Of a stretch of DNA of 24,519 nucleotides, positions 1 through 6,092 are shown piece after piece. The position numbers and the translations under genes are program-made. Each line of letters starts with the position of its first letter. Position 1 is the first letter of the stretch. The DNA is from an uncultured Gammaproteobacteria bacterium (GTDB taxonomy: Bacteria > Pseudomonadota > Gammaproteobacteria > Xanthomonadales > Xanthomonadaceae): the NCBI GenBank assembly GCA_946885735.1, contig CAMPGW010000042.1, positions 1 through 24,519 of the forward strand, written 5' to 3'. The notes beneath the pieces are model-generated. The model was given only the letters and a program-made list of their open reading frames with translations. It made no database searches and was not told the DNA's origin.

Positions 1-500
1 CCCACGCCCAGCTCGACGCCCTCCAGGCCAAGCTCGGCGGCCTGCCCAACCTGTTCCGCACCCTGGCCCACGCCCCGGCGGCGCTGGACGCCTACGTGAA
101 GCTGTCCGGCGCCAGCGCCGGCGGCACGCTCAGCGCGAAGCAGCGCGAGCAGATCGCCCTGGTGGTCGGCGAGGCCAACGGCTGCGATTACTGCATCGCC
201 GCGCACGGCGCGATCGGCGCGATGGTCGGGCTGACGCCGGCGCAGGTCGACGCCGCCCGCCACGGCCGCGCCAGCGATCCGCGCGACGCCGCCCTGCTGG
301 TGCTGGCGCGCCGCATCGTCGAGACCCGGGGCCATGTGCCGACCAGCGAGCTCGACGCCTTCAAGGCCGCCGGCTTCGACGATGGCGCGATCCTGGAAGT
401 GCTGGTCGCGGTAGTGCTGAACGTGTTCACCAACTACACCAACCACCTGGCGCGCACCGAAATCGATTTCCCCGTGGTCGAAAAATCACTGGCGGCGTGA
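1..500 (+). CDS. Carboxymuconolactone decarboxylase/AhpD-like protein (5' partial)
   Basis: The reading frame is open from the first in-frame codon of the window (base 3) to the TGA at 498-500, so the true start lies upstream; the GTG at 96 is internal. The protein carries the AhpD-type signature E-A-N-G-C-D-Y-C-I-A-A-H (codons around 168-203), that is CxxC followed by a histidine three residues later. In this family that pair forms a redox-active disulfide and the histidine assists peroxide reduction. The preceding part (LGGLPNLFRTLAHAP) also matches peroxidase-related CMD proteins of about 170-190 residues, so perhaps only a dozen or two residues are missing. The likely role is cytoplasmic, an alkylhydroperoxidase-like antioxidant or a related oxidoreductase; the substrate cannot be read from the sequence. 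Confidence 0.85.
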   Translation, partial: HAQLDALQAKLGGLPNLFRTLAHAPAALDAYVKLSGASAGGTLSAKQREQIALVVGEANGCDYCIAAHGAIGAMVGLTPAQVDAARHGRASDPRDAALLVLARRIVETRGHVPTSELDAFKAAGFDDGAILEVLVAVVLNVFTNYTNHLARTEIDFPVVEKSLAA

Positions 501-511
501 CGGGCGTCGCG

Positions 512-542
512 GCGCGCCGGTCCGCGCATCGGGCCGGCGCGC
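512..542 (+). terminator. GC hairpin after the CMD gene, possible terminator without U-tract
   Basis: GCGCGCCGGTCC (512-523) pairs with GGGCCGGCGCGC (531-542) with one G-T wobble and a 7-base loop, 11 bases after the stop. No T-run follows, so this is at best a weak or Rho-assisted terminator. A direct copy of the right arm occurs again at 562-573. Confidence 0.3.
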
Positions 543-620
543 ATTCGCGTCGCTGCGACACGGGCCGGCGCGCCATCTGTGCCAGACTGGCGCATCACTC
601 GCACGCTGGGGAGCGTCGCA

Positions 621-2012
621 ATGCTGCTGACTTCCATGGTCCTTCTCGCCGCCGCCGCGGTCGCCGCGCTGGTCGCGGTCATCCTGTTCTTCTGGGTCAT
701 GGGCCTGCGCCGCGTCGTGCCCGTCAACGAAGTGCACATCCTGCAGACCCGCAAGAGCACCGTGTCCTACGGCAAGGGCTTCGACAGCAACACCTACTAC
801 GAGTGGCCCTCGCGCATCCCGGTCATCGGCCTGACCAAGGTGATGCTGCCGGTGTCGAACTTCGCCATCAACCTGCCCGACTACGCCGCCTACGACAAGG
901 AGCGCGTGCCCTTCCTGGTGCACGTGATGGCCTTCTTCCGCATCAGCGACTCCAACACCGCCGCGCAGCGCGTGGCGTCGTTCGAGGAGTTGCAGGAACA
1001 ACTGACCGCGATCGTGCAGGGCGCCGTGCGCACCGTGCTGGCCGGCCACGAGATCGACCAGATCATGCTCGACCGCAGCCGCTTCGGCGAGGCCTTCACC
1101 AAGGAAGTGCAACCGCAGCTGGGCAGCTGGGGTGTCGAAGCGATCAAGAACATCGAGCTGATGGACATCCGCGACGCCCCCAACAGCGACGTCATCCACA
1201 ACATCATGGCCAAGCGCACCTCGGGCATCGAGCGCGAGTCGCGGCTGGTGGTGGCCGACAACACCCGCCAGGCCGAGATGGCCGAGATCGCCGCCAAGCG
1301 CGAGATCGAGATGGCGCGCCAGCTGGCGGCCGAGCAGGTCGGCCTGCGCACCGCCGAGAAGGACCAGAAAGTCGGCGTTGCGAACGAACAAGCCGCGCAG
1401 CTGGTGAAAGTGCAGCAGCGCGAAACCGCCGCCAAGGACATGGACGTGCTGCAGGTCAAGAACGTTCGCGGCGCCGAGATCAGCCGCGAGGTCGCGGTGA
1501 TCACCGCCGCGCAGGCCAAGGAAGTGGCGATCGTGCAGGCCGAGGCACAGAAGCAGGTCTCGATCGTTTCGGCCGAGGGCGACAAGTCGCAGACCGTGCT
1601 GACCGCCGAGGGCAAGCTCGAGGCCGCGCGGCGCAACGCCGAGGGCATCGCGGTGGAAGGCGCGGCGCGCGGCACCGCCGAGACCGCCATCCTGATGGCG
1701 CCGGTGGATGCGCAGATCAAGCTCGCCGAGAAGATCGGCAGCGACAAGGGCTACCAGGATTACCTGCTCGGCATCCGCAACATCGAGGCCGCGCAGGCGG
1801 TCGGCGAGGCGCAGGCCGGCGCGCTCAAGACCGCGCAGGTCAAGGTCATCGCCAACGCCGGCACGCCCGGCAAGGGCCTGTCCTCGGTGATGGACCTGTT
1901 CTCGGCGAACGGCGGCACCGCCGTGGCGTCCATGCTCGAAGGGCTGGCGCAGTCGGACGAGGGCCGCAAGCTGCTGGAGAAGTTCAGCGGAGCCCCAGCC
2001 GCCGAAAAGTAA
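621..2012 (+). CDS. Flotillin-like SPFH/band 7 membrane protein
   Basis: A 463-residue protein with one N-terminal membrane segment (about residues 5-27), an SPFH/band 7 domain (about 30-200), a long Ala/Glu-rich coiled coil (about 210-370, many AE and EA pairs, as in flotillins) and a C-terminal part typical of bacterial flotillins (GYQDYLLGIRNIEAAQAVG). Flotillins oligomerise on the inner face of the cytoplasmic membrane and organise membrane microdomains. The ATG at 621 is chosen because GGGGAG (608-613) lies 7 bases upstream and the hydrophobic segment follows at once; the GTG at 579 would add 14 residues with no ribosome site. A CAGACT (583-588) could be a weak -10 box. No NfeD-like partner gene is next to it; thpR follows after 32 bases in the same direction. 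Confidence 0.9.
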   Translation: MLLTSMVLLAAAAVAALVAVILFFWVMGLRRVVPVNEVHILQTRKSTVSYGKGFDSNTYYEWPSRIPVIGLTKVMLPVSNFAINLPDYAAYDKERVPFLVHVMAFFRISDSNTAAQRVASFEELQEQLTAIVQGAVRTVLAGHEIDQIMLDRSRFGEAFTKEVQPQLGSWGVEAIKNIELMDIRDAPNSDVIHNIMAKRTSGIERESRLVVADNTRQAEMAEIAAKREIEMARQLAAEQVGLRTAEKDQKVGVANEQAAQLVKVQQRETAAKDMDVLQVKNVRGAEISREVAVITAAQAKEVAIVQAEAQKQVSIVSAEGDKSQTVLTAEGKLEAARRNAEGIAVEGAARGTAETAILMAPVDAQIKLAEKIGSDKGYQDYLLGIRNIEAAQAVGEAQAGALKTAQVKVIANAGTPGKGLSSVMDLFSANGGTAVASMLEGLAQSDEGRKLLEKFSGAPAAEK

Positions 2013-2044
2013 GCTCGGGCGCGATCCTCGAGCTAGCGTGCGCC

Positions 2045-2581
2045 ATGCCTGAAGCCCGCCGCCTGTTCTTCGCCCTGATGCCGCCACGCGAGGTGCGCGT
2101 GGCGATCGAGGCGGAGTGCGCCAGGTTGCAGTCGCGATCGCAGCCCGGCGGGCGCGCCACCGACGCCGAACGGTTCCATGTCACGCTGTCCTTCCTGGGG
2201 CAGTTCAGCGCCGATTCCGATGCGCCGGCACGCGCGACGTGGGCCGGCGATCGCATCGCCGAGCCTGGCTTCGAACTCTCGCTGGATTCAGCGGGAAGCT
2301 TCGCGGGCGCGCGGCCGCCGTGGGTGCTGCTCGGCGCGCAGGCACGCAGCGCCTGCCTGCCCTTGCACCGCGCGCTGCAGCACGAACTGCACGCGGCCGG
2401 GTTCGCGGTCCGCGAAGACCCCGACTTCACCCCGCATGTCACCTTCGTGCGCCATGCCGAGCGCGCCTTGCCGGCGACGCCGATCGCGCCGATCCGCTGG
2501 CCGGTGCGCGAGTTCGTTCTGCTCGACAGCCATCCCGCCGAGCGGCGCTACGACGAGCTCGCGCGCTGGTCGCTGGCCTGA
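2045..2581 (+). CDS. thpR: RNA 2',3'-cyclic phosphodiesterase ThpR (2H phosphoesterase)
   Basis: A 178-residue protein of normal length for the LigT/ThpR family. Both catalytic H-x-T-x motifs are intact: HVTL at residues 45-48 and HVTF at 131-134. The N-terminus (RRLFFALMPP) and the RPPWVLLG segment are also family features. These enzymes hydrolyse RNA 2',3'-cyclic phosphate ends to 2'-phosphates in the cytoplasm and can act as RNA 2'-5' ligases in vitro. The start is the ATG at 2045. It has no Shine-Dalgarno sequence, but a TAGCGT (2034-2039) ends 5 bases before it, compatible with a leaderless transcript; readthrough from the flotillin gene is the alternative. Confidence 0.93.
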   Translation: MPEARRLFFALMPPREVRVAIEAECARLQSRSQPGGRATDAERFHVTLSFLGQFSADSDAPARATWAGDRIAEPGFELSLDSAGSFAGARPPWVLLGAQARSACLPLHRALQHELHAAGFAVREDPDFTPHVTFVRHAERALPATPIAPIRWPVREFVLLDSHPAERRYDELARWSLA

Positions 2582-2593
2582 GGCGCGTCGGTC

Positions 2594-2627
2594 CTCAGTC
2601 GAACAGGTTGCTCAGTCGAGGAGGTTC
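2594..2627. repeat. Two imperfect 17-bp tandem repeats at the 3' end of the DUF3597 gene
   Basis: CTCAGTCGAACAGGTTG (2594-2610) is followed directly by CTCAGTCGAGGAGGTTC (2611-2627), 14 of 17 bases identical. On the minus strand the second copy encodes the last codons of the DUF3597 protein, N-L-L-D-stop; the first copy repeats them outside the gene as N-L-F-D-stop. Confidence 0.75.
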
Positions 2628-3046
2628 GCCGGCACCTTGCCGCCGTTGGCGGCGACGCGGCGCAGCACTTCCTTGTGCAGCCACAGGTTCATCGAGGCCG
2701 AATCCTCCATCAGCTCGGCCGGTGCGCCGAGTTCCTTCGCCAGTTCCTTGCGCTCGGACAGGCTGCTGTCCATGCCCAGCAGCTTCATGAGGTCGACGAT
2801 GGAAGTGCGCCAGTTGAGCTTCTGCGGATTGTCGGCGGCCAGTTTCTCGAGCCTGGCTTCGACATCCACCTCGCTCATGGGCGTCGGCGCCGGGCTCGCC
2901 GTCGGCGTGCGTGCGGGCGGCGCACCGGCGGCACCACCGGCGGGCAGATCGGTGCGCTTGGGCGGCAGCGGCCGGATGTCGGGCTTCGGGTCGGCCTTGC
3001 CGTGGCCGATGCCGAGCTTGTCCAGGATGTTGGCGAAGATGCCCAT
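2612..3046 (-). CDS. DUF3597 domain-containing protein
   Basis: A 144-residue protein that matches DUF3597 throughout. It has the amphipathic N-terminus MGIFANILDKLG, a Pro/Ala-rich linker (about residues 25-58), and the conserved C-terminal helical domain with KLNWRTSIVDLMKLLGMDSS, RKELAKELG, SMNLWLHKEV and NGGKVPANLLD. The family is widespread in proteobacteria and its function is not established; the compact C-terminal domain looks like a cytoplasmic helical bundle. The ATG at 3046 is preferred because GGAG lies 8 bases upstream on the minus strand; an upstream ATG at 3109 would add 21 residues unlike the family. It is transcribed convergently with thpR, 30 bases apart, and divergently from the 3258 operon. 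Confidence 0.9.
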   Translation of the reverse strand: MGIFANILDKLGIGHGKADPKPDIRPLPPKRTDLPAGGAAGAPPARTPTASPAPTPMSEVDVEARLEKLAADNPQKLNWRTSIVDLMKLLGMDSSLSERKELAKELGAPAELMEDSASMNLWLHKEVLRRVAANGGKVPANLLD

Positions 3047-3257
3047 TTGCGTGTCTCCATGGCAGAGGCGGAAGCGCGCGCATCCGTTGCGGCGCCGAAT
3101 TCCGAGCATGTACGGCCGCTGCGGTATTGGGACTGAACGTGCCGAAGCTCAGCCGGATTCACTGCCAGTTCCGCGCCCGCGCCGCATCATCGTGGCTGGA
3201 TCGCGAGATCCGCGGCCGGCAGGACGCCGGCACATTCGATCAAGGAGGATTCCGACG
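3047..3257. other. Divergent intergenic region, largest gap in the window
   Basis: These 211 bases separate the DUF3597 gene (-) from the three-gene operon (+) and must hold both promoters. I see a strong ribosome site AAGGAGG (3242-3248) for the rightward operon but no convincing -35/-10 pair in either direction. TTGGGA at 3128-3133 is a weak -35 candidate only. Confidence 0.4.
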
Positions 3258-3788
3258 ATGACGTCGACACCCATGGATAGCGCCGGGTCATCCCGGCCCA
3301 GCAGTGCGCCGCCACCCGGCGGACCCGCGGCTTGGGAGCAGGCCGCCGGCATGGCAGATCGCGCTGGCCTCGAAGCCGGCGCGAAACTCGGCACCGCGCG
3401 GCAAGGCGCGGCGACGCGCATGGACACGCTCGCCGACAGCGCGCGCGCGGCTTCCGAGCGCTTGCGCGGCTCCGAACTCGATCCCCTGTCCGGTTACATC
3501 GAACGCATGGCCGACGGCATGCAGCGGCTGTCGGGCGGCCTGCGCGAGCGCTCCGGCGACGAACTGGTGCACGAGCTCGGCCGACTCGCCCGCGAGCATC
3601 CCGCGATGTTCCTGAGCGGAGGCGTCGCGCTCGGCATGGGTCTGAGCCGCTTCGCGAAGGCGGCGAGTCCGCAACGGCGCAGCAGCCTGGACGCGCAGAA
3701 GTCGGCGCGCAAGAAGAGCCCCGACGACATCGTGGCGATCCAGATGCCGGCGCAGCGCCCCATCCCCCGACGGGAGATCTGCCCATGA
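3258..3788 (+). CDS. Uncharacterised envelope-stress-like protein with a DUF883-like GxxxG segment
   Basis: First gene of a three-gene operon, 176 residues. AAGGAGG lies 9 bases before the ATG at 3258. No firm family name comes to mind. Residues 1-30 are Ser/Pro/Gly-rich and probably disordered, 35-110 are an amphipathic helical region (RMADGMQRLSGGLRERSGDE), and 113-135 are a short glycine-rich hydrophobic stretch introduced by EHP (EHPAMFLSGGVALGMG) followed by basic residues. That EHP plus GxxxG arrangement resembles the C-terminal anchor of the ElaB/DUF883 family, whose members tie ribosomes or other factors to the membrane under stress; this comparison is an inference. The stop overlaps the next start (ATGA, 3785-3788), so translation is probably coupled. 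Confidence 0.75.
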   Translation: MTSTPMDSAGSSRPSSAPPPGGPAAWEQAAGMADRAGLEAGAKLGTARQGAATRMDTLADSARAASERLRGSELDPLSGYIERMADGMQRLSGGLRERSGDELVHELGRLAREHPAMFLSGGVALGMGLSRFAKAASPQRRSSLDAQKSARKKSPDDIVAIQMPAQRPIPRREICP

Positions 3789-4291
3789 ACGCGCAACGCG
3801 AAGACCTTGGATACCGCGTCGACCGGCCCGGCAACGGCGCCAACGGCTCCGGGCTCGGCACGCCGCCGGGACTCGGCGGCACGCCCACGGGCACGGCCGC
3901 ACCCGCGGACGCGTCGGTGGGCGCGCTGCTCAAGGAGCTGGCGCATGAAGTGCCGGCCTTGCTGCGCGGCGAGGTCAACCTCGCCAAGGCCGAGGCGCGC
4001 CAGTCGCTGCATGCCGCCCAGCAAGCGGCGGCGGCCAGCGCGGTCGCCGGCGCGGTCGCCACCGGCGGCTTCATCGTCCTGCTGCTGGCGGCCGTCTACG
4101 GCCTGGCGGCGGCGGCGGACATGGAGCTGTGGCTGTCGGCACTGATCGTCGGCACGGTTGCCCTGGCAGTCGGAATGATGATGCTGCAGTCGGCGAAGAA
4201 GCGTCTGGCCGAACAATCGCTGGTGCCGCGGCACACGCTCGATTCACTGCGTCGCGACAAGGACGCCCTGCGCGGGAGGACATCGCCATGA
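3785..4291 (+). CDS. Phage-holin-superfamily (DUF1469-type) membrane protein
   Basis: A 168-residue protein with a disordered Gly/Pro-rich N-terminus (1-42), a cytoplasmic amphipathic helix with ASVGALLKELAHEVPALLRGE (44-63) and NLAKAEARQ (65-73), and two membrane helices (about 88-110 and 115-135). The layout of helix, two transmembrane segments and charged tail fits the 'phage holin family'/DUF1469 group of small chromosomal membrane proteins. Despite the name these are usually not lysis holins, and there are no phage genes here. The ATG overlaps the preceding TGA by four bases, and the stop overlaps the next start in the same way (4288-4291), so the three proteins are likely made in fixed proportion. 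Confidence 0.82.
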   Translation: MNAQREDLGYRVDRPGNGANGSGLGTPPGLGGTPTGTAAPADASVGALLKELAHEVPALLRGEVNLAKAEARQSLHAAQQAAAASAVAGAVATGGFIVLLLAAVYGLAAAADMELWLSALIVGTVALAVGMMMLQSAKKRLAEQSLVPRHTLDSLRRDKDALRGRTSP

Positions 4292-4974
4292 CCCATCACG
4301 AGAACGCCCGCCAGGAACTGGAGCGCCTCGAACAGGAACTGGCCGCACGCCGCGAGCGCGTCAGCCAGCTGATCGGCGCACTGGAGAAGAAGGTGTCGGC
4401 CGGCGAGCTGCTCGGGCACGGCGGGGACCTCGCCAAGCAGTTCGGCCGCACCGCGAAGGAACATCCCGTTCCCAGCCTGGTGGCCGCCGCCGGCCTGGCC
4501 TGGCTGTATGCCGTCAAGGACCAGCGCCCGGGCGAGCACGGCGCGGGCGAGGGCAAGCTGCATGGACTCAAGGACAAGACGCATGCGGCCGGTGATGCGA
4601 TCCGCAATCGCACGCACGCCGGCATGGAAGGCGCACGCCATCTGTTGGAGGACAATCCGGCCGCCGCCGGCGCGATCGCCATCGGCGTCGGCGCGCTGCT
4701 CGGCGCGCTGATTCCGCCGACGCGCAAGGAAGACGAGCTGTGGGGCGAGACCCGCGACCGGCTCGCCGAGCGCGCCCGCGAGTTGAGCGCGCGCGCCGCC
4801 GAGCAGGCACGCCAGGCCGAGCGCGATGGCTCGGGCCCGCGCCCGGGTTACGGGCAGGGCCGCGACGGCGCGGGCGATGCGTCCATGCCGCCGGGCCTGT
4901 CGCCAACGCCCGGCTACTCGCCGCCGATGCAGGGCGCGCCCTCGGGCCTGCCTCCGGGTCCACTGCCGCACTAG
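4288..4974 (+). CDS. DUF3618-type membrane-associated protein
   Basis: Third gene of the operon, 228 residues. GGGAGGA (4274-4280) sits 7 bases before the ATG at 4288; the earlier in-frame ATG at 4129 lies inside the previous gene and is rejected. Residues 1-40 form a charged helix (RQELERLEQELAARRERVSQ), as in DUF3618 proteins. Two short hydrophobic segments follow, each led by a P after an acidic or basic pair: EHPVPSLVAAAGLAWLY (58-74) and DNPAAAGAIAIGVGALLG (122-139). The C-terminus (180-228) is Pro/Gly-rich and probably disordered. The repeated anchor resembles that of the first gene of the operon. A role in envelope stress is plausible but unproven. Confidence 0.75.
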   Translation: MTHHENARQELERLEQELAARRERVSQLIGALEKKVSAGELLGHGGDLAKQFGRTAKEHPVPSLVAAAGLAWLYAVKDQRPGEHGAGEGKLHGLKDKTHAAGDAIRNRTHAGMEGARHLLEDNPAAAGAIAIGVGALLGALIPPTRKEDELWGETRDRLAERARELSARAAEQARQAERDGSGPRPGYGQGRDGAGDASMPPGLSPTPGYSPPMQGAPSGLPPGPLPH

Positions 4975-5003
4975 CCGGCGCAAGCCCGCACGCGACAGGG
5001 ACC

Positions 5004-5052
5004 GGGCGCAGCCGGCGCGCCTCTCCGGTGCCGGCTGCGCCCGACTTTTTCG
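5004..5052 (+). terminator. Strong Rho-independent terminator of the three-gene operon
   Basis: GGGCGCAGCCGGC (5004-5016) and GCCGGCTGCGCCC (5030-5042) form a perfect 13-bp stem with a 13-base loop, followed by GACTTTTTCG. It lies 30 bases after the DUF3618 stop. The T-run is on the plus strand only, so it serves the rightward operon rather than the convergent channel gene. Confidence 0.9.
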
Positions 5053-5073
5053 TGCAGGGTCCTCCCTCAGCGT

Positions 5074-5934
5074 TCATCCCGTGCGCGGCGCGGGACCCGG
5101 ACGCTCCTCCGCGGCATGAGCCCGCGTCATGCCCACTGCGCGCAGTTCCTCGCGCAGCGCCGTCACTTCGCGCCGTAGCGCACGCAGCTCCGCCGCGCCG
5201 GCAACGTCGCCGTCGCGGTCCTCGGCATCGCGGCCGATGAAGAAGGTCGCCAGGGTCGCGGTCACATACCCGAACACGGTGAAGGCGTACAACGCCAACA
5301 CCAGGCACAGCACGCGCCCCTCGCTGGTGCGCGGCCAGAACTCCGTGCCCATGGTCGCCATGATCATCGCCGTCCACCACAGCGCCTCGCCATAACTCGA
5401 CAGGCCGCCGCCGTCGGCGGTCGACTCGAAGGCGTACATGCCGGCGGCGCCTCCGAAGGTCACCGCCAGGGTCAGCAACGCCACGTAGGCGAAGCCACGC
5501 CGGCGCACCGTCTTGCCGAGCGCGCGCATGCCGCGATTGAGCGAGGTGAGCAGGCGCGCGAGCCGCACGCCGCGCAGGGCGCGCGCCGCACGCAGCGCCC
5601 GCAACGCCCGAAACGCGCGAAGCACGCGGAGCGCCGGCAGCAGCAGCGCCAGCGCCGTCAGCCATTCCTTGCGCAGGTAGTCGCCCTTGTCCGGCGCCAG
5701 CAGCAGGCGCAGGGCGAAGTCGGCGATGAACACGATCCAGATCGCCACGCCCAGCGTTTCCAGCGCCGGCGAAAGGCCCCAGGCCAGTTCGACCACGAGC
5801 AGGGCGAGCCAGACCAGGCCCAGCACCACCATCGGGATTTCCAGCGCACGCGCGACGCGGCGCAGCAGGACCAGGCGTTGCCGGCGAACGGTGCGCGCCG
5901 CGGGATCCGGCTCGGCGATGGCGGCATCGGGCAT
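5074..5934 (-). CDS. Voltage-gated ion channel (Kv-like six-helix subunit) with non-canonical filter
   Basis: A 286-residue inner-membrane protein with a six-helix voltage-gated channel layout. S1 is about 31-53, S2 63-80, S3 88-101, and S4 has arginines at 103, 106, 109, 112, 115, 118, 121, 124 and 127. S5 is about 148-168, the pore helix and filter 183-201, and S6 207-233. A C-terminal charged coiled coil (248-267, ELRALRREVTALREELRAV) probably assembles the tetramer. The filter reads T194-M-G-T-E-F-W-P instead of TVGYGD, so potassium selectivity is uncertain. The ATG at 5934 is chosen because AAGGA precedes it by 7 bases and a TATGGT -10 box (5964-5969) lies upstream; the ATG at 5982 lies upstream of that box. 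Confidence 0.88.
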   Translation of the reverse strand: MPDAAIAEPDPAARTVRRQRLVLLRRVARALEIPMVVLGLVWLALLVVELAWGLSPALETLGVAIWIVFIADFALRLLLAPDKGDYLRKEWLTALALLLPALRVLRAFRALRALRAARALRGVRLARLLTSLNRGMRALGKTVRRRGFAYVALLTLAVTFGGAAGMYAFESTADGGGLSSYGEALWWTAMIMATMGTEFWPRTSEGRVLCLVLALYAFTVFGYVTATLATFFIGRDAEDRDGDVAGAAELRALRREVTALREELRAVGMTRAHAAEERPGPAPRTG

Positions 5935-5963
5935 GCGGCGGTCCTTCGCGGCAGCAGGCCTCC

Positions 5964-5969
5964 ACCATA
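5964..5969 (-). promoter_or_regulatory. Candidate -10 box of the ion channel gene
   Basis: On the minus strand GGGCTATGGTGG contains TATGGT. Transcription would begin near 5957, giving a leader of about 23 bases that contains the AAGGA ribosome site (5942-5946). No clear -35 element is visible. Confidence 0.45.
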
Positions 5970-6032
5970 GCCCGGCCGGCATGAACGAACCGACCCCAGC
6001 TTATGGCAGGGGCCATCGCGGACCCCGGTTTC

Positions 6033-6038
6033 TAAACT
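6033..6038 (+). promoter_or_regulatory. Candidate -10 box of the DUF5916 gene
   Basis: TAAACT in GGTTTCTAAACTCCC, about 25-55 bases before the two possible starts (6063 and 6093). There is no evident -35 match. Confidence 0.4.
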
Positions 6039-6092
6039 CCCGCCTGCCATTTCGCATCCGAGATGGCATCGTCGTCGTTCGCGCAGGCCCCC

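Noticed and set aside
486..2087. Open frame of 533 codons on the minus strand
   Set aside because: Antisense to the flotillin gene; composition artefact.
3785..4291. Prophage remnant suggested by the holin-type protein
   Set aside because: No endolysin, spanin, structural or integrase gene nearby; chromosomal holin-superfamily proteins in such trios are common.
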